This document shows, piece after piece, positions 62,297-64,000 of a DNA stretch of 64,000 nt. Numbering within the stretch: the stretch's first letter is position 1; each line of letters starts with the position of its first letter. Made by a program: the position numbers and the translations under genes. The stretch spans positions 470,642-534,641 of the forward strand of contig JAXHNR010000002.1 of assembly GCA_034520215.1 (NCBI GenBank), read 5' to 3'. Source of the DNA: Candidatus Krumholzibacteriota bacterium. Its GTDB lineage: Bacteria > Krumholzibacteriota > Krumholzibacteriia > Krumholzibacteriales > WJIX01. The notes below the pieces were generated by a model. The model had not been told where the DNA came from. It worked only from the letters and a program-made list of their open reading frames with translations, and did not search any database.

Positions 62297-62374
62297 CTGC
62301 CCGCCTCCTTTGTCTGTAAATAAAAACGCCCTCTTAGGTATTTATGCCTAAAGGGTATATTATCTATGAAAAAG

Positions 62375-62380
62375 GGTCAA
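62375..62380 (-). promoter_or_regulatory. Possible -35 hexamer for the secreted-protein operon
   Basis: TTGACC on the minus strand, 13 bases from the conserved end of element G. A TATACC (62359-62354) lies 15 bases further on, a short spacer, so the call is weak. Confidence 0.35.
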
Positions 62381-62393
62381 ACATAATTTGTTT

Positions 62394-62674
62394 TGGAGTT
62401 TCCCCAATTTTTTACATTCCTTTGTATATCCGGCTATTGTTATTTCAAAACCCTCTCGGAAGACGAGCGGGCATGGTTTTCCCATTTCCCTTAGGGAAAT
62501 GGGAAAGAGCGAGTCTGAGAGCGGGAGACGCTATTTCCTCGCAGGGGAAATAGACGGCGTTTTTGACAATACCAATAGCCGGATAGAAACTAAATATCAA
62601 TTCCACTTATCAATATGGGTAATTACTTGATAGTTATGTTACTAAAATATTGCCCTGATTTCGAGGAATGTCCT
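62394..62674. mobile_element. Dispersed element, copy G (complete, subfamily alpha)
   Basis: 281 bp. Left end TGGAGTTTCCCC conserved, right end GAGGAATGTCCT degraded. Flanking direct repeats TAATTTGTTT are exact at 62384-62393 and 62676-62685. The arms match copy A in the same orientation (TATATCCGGCTATTG...CAATAGCCGGATA). The core is the reverse complement of A's core: hairpin III first, hairpin II at 62478-62506, hairpin I at 62531-62553 (CTATTTCC/GGAAATAG). The right flanking repeat overlaps the stop codon of arfB. Confidence 0.87.
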
Positions 62675-62683
62675 GTAATTTGT

Positions 62684-63112
62684 TTATTTTTCTCTGGAGG
62701 GGTCTACTCCGGATCGAAGCTTTTTGAGTCTCGCGCGGCGCTTTTTGGTTTCCAGTCTTCGCTCTTTTGCCGATCTGGGCTTACGAGTCTTTTTTCGCCG
62801 GGCAGACCGCTTGAGAGCGTTTTGAAGGAGAGAAACAAAGTGTTCCACGGCCGCCTTGCGATTCTCACTTTGCGACCTGTGCTTCTGTGATGAGACTCGG
62901 AGAATACCCTCCTTGTTGATTCTGCCCTTAAGCTTCTTTATGATCCGGTTTTTTTGTCTTTCGGAAAGAGCCCGTGAAGCGGCAACGTCAAAAAGGAGTG
63001 TGACTTTCGTGTTCACTCTGTCCACATTCTGACCGCCCGGTTTGCTGCTTGTTGAAAACCTGAATGCTGTTTCGCTTTCAGGGACAGCAACTCTTCTGTT
63101 GATTTTTAACAT
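62684..63112 (-). CDS. arfB: Peptidyl-tRNA hydrolase ArfB-like ribosome rescue factor
   Basis: 142 residues. The GGQ domain FRFSTSSKPGGQNVDRVNTKVTLLFDV aligns with ArfB (YaeJ), whose GGQ loop frees stalled peptides. SERQKNRIIKKLKGRINKEGILRVSSQKHRSQSENRKAAVEHFVSLLQ is the rest of the domain. The basic, Lys/Arg-rich tail would enter the empty mRNA channel. It has no codon-recognition domain, so it is not RF1/RF2. A TTG or ATG near 63112 starts it (gtaagagATG). The stop codon overlaps the target repeat of element G. Confidence 0.92.
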   Translation of the reverse strand: MLKINRRVAVPESETAFRFSTSSKPGGQNVDRVNTKVTLLFDVAASRALSERQKNRIIKKLKGRINKEGILRVSSQKHRSQSENRKAAVEHFVSLLQNALKRSARRKKTRKPRSAKERRLETKKRRARLKKLRSGVDPSREK

Positions 63113-63520
63113 CTCTTACAGTCTCCCGTCGCTCGGGCTGAAAAATCACCGTTCGAGTAGCCGCGGTTTGAATTCGGGCTGACAGAATTATGTTATTACA
63201 GTTAGAGGGAAAAGTAAAGGAAGGCGCTCCGGCGCCCTGACTACTTTGTGTTGATTCTGATTTGTTTCCGCCTGGGCGGTATTCTGGGTAAAATCTTTTT
63301 GTGGAATTTTTTCGTAATATCAATTACCGAATACAGATACTCCGAGTCAGCCAGAAAAAAATTTTTATTATTGAGAGCCTGAGCTAAATCTGTTAACCTG
63401 TCCGGACATGAAAAAACAAATATGAGGGACATTCCGTTATATTGTTTTAAAATAATGAATCTGATCAATGTCCCTTTAAGTTAAGGATTTAAGACCTGTT
63501 TTTTACTGAAAGGAGATCAA
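63113..63520. other. Intergenic region upstream of the C69 peptidase gene
   Basis: About 408 bases. One 75-codon minus-strand frame (63241-63468) exists, but it has a TTG start, no ribosome site and no recognisable domain, so I do not call it. No element copy lies here. A ribosome site AAAGGAGAT for the next gene ends the region. Confidence 0.4.
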
Positions 63521-64000
63521 ATGTCAACCGGTATTTTTAAATCGATTCGTAAATTCGTTCTCTATGCCGCGGCGATTTCTCTGTCGGCTGTGATATTATC
63601 CGCTGAAAATATATCAGCCGCCGGTATACCTGACGGCTGTACGACTGTTACCGTAGGCCGTCTCGCTTCGTCGGACGGATCCGTTATGACCTCTCATACC
63701 TGTGACGGGCATGACGGGAGAACGTGGCTCGAGCCCATTCCGGCCGAGAAGCACGGCAAAAACGAACTTGATACCATATACATGAAAACGGATTATATGG
63801 CCGGACCGGGGGACACAACCGGATTAGTGTATAATGGAGCAATTCCCTATAAGACAAAAACATACGGGCACCTCTGGGCAATCTATTCGATTATTAATGA
63901 GCATCAGCTCGCCATTGGCGAATCCACCTTCGGCGGCAGAGAAGAGATGAAGAGTGAGAAGGGGATAATAAATTGCTATGAGCTGACGCGCATAATGGCG
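63521..64000 (+). CDS. Dipeptidase, peptidase family C69 (truncated by window end)
   Basis: 160 residues visible. A signal peptide (FVLYAAAISLSAVILSAENISAAG) precedes CTTVTVGRLASSDGSVMTSHTCDGHDG. Cys40 should become the N-terminal nucleophile after processing, as in PepD-like family C69 enzymes, and the TVGRLAS-DGSVMT stretch is characteristic. LWAIYSIINEHQLAIGESTFGGREEM, which follows, is also typical. AAAGGAG stands before the ATG. The 3' end is outside the window. Confidence 0.9.
   Translation, partial: MSTGIFKSIRKFVLYAAAISLSAVILSAENISAAGIPDGCTTVTVGRLASSDGSVMTSHTCDGHDGRTWLEPIPAEKHGKNELDTIYMKTDYMAGPGDTTGLVYNGAIPYKTKTYGHLWAIYSIINEHQLAIGESTFGGREEMKSEKGIINCYELTRIMA

Noticed and set aside
63241-63468. 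Minus-strand 75-codon frame between arfB and the C69 gene
   Set aside because: TTG start, no ribosome site, no domain or export signal; could be real but is not supported.

Overview
The window looks like chromosome from an uncultivated bacterium of the FCB supergroup or a nearby candidate phylum. Krumholzibacteriota, Latescibacterota, Zixibacteria and Eisenbacteria are the lineages I would compare first. The clues are FlgD-like C-terminal sorting domains (NPFNPST motif) on secreted proteins, CRTAC1-type FG-GAP proteins, many PAS hybrid kinases and moderate GC. The phylum is inference; a marker-gene tree of the ribosomal proteins would settle it.

Layout. 1-14073 is a nearly unbroken S10-spc-alpha operon from the tail of rplB to rplQ, with secY, adk, map, infA and rpoA. 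Several ribosomal proteins (L17, L18, L30, S5) carry unusual Lys/Glu-rich insertions or tails. 14129-19747 holds a small lipoprotein, a ferritin-like protein, an AEC permease and a two-subunit GlcE/GlcF-like 2-hydroxyacid dehydrogenase. tRNA-Asn, a POT transporter and MscS follow. 22955-25487 is an iron-uptake operon (DtxR-family repressor, FeoA, FeoB) whose promoter overlaps two TTAG-N6-CTAA palindromes. 25476-34772 holds a TPR protein, a nickel/cobalt ECF transporter, an Smr protein, a PPIase lipoprotein, glycogen phosphorylase and an orphan receiver. 35225-42687 holds GDH, a PAS kinase, an AbgT transporter, a secreted MsrA-MsrB fusion and a small membrane protein. 42932-54797 is a signalling block: an FG-GAP/ASPIC lipoprotein fused to a kinase domain, its sigma-54 response regulator, a PocR/six-PAS hybrid kinase, and an REC-GAF-PAS-HD-GYP protein. 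55079-64000 is mainly secreted proteins: a subtilase, a GIGT-repeat fibre-like protein, an FlgD-tailed protein and a truncated C69 peptidase. DUF362 and ArfB genes lie among them.

The most interesting item is a dispersed intergenic element of about 280-306 bp. There are four complete copies (14434, 38389, 41849, 62394) and several partial ones (22801, 36650, 51949, and an end at 19893). The ends are inverted repeats of the TGGAGTTTCCCC type, and all four complete copies are flanked by 9-12 bp direct repeats, so they appear to have moved. Inside, long inner inverted repeats enclose a GC-rich core with hairpins whose stems covary between copies. The core lies in opposite orientations relative to the arms in different copies, in two sequence subfamilies, which implies repeated core inversion. 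The conserved GGGGAAACTCCA end lies 13-15 bp upstream of a TTGACA-like hexamer in seven cases, usually facing a gene. No transposase or recombinase gene is visible in the window, so the element is presumably mobilised in trans.
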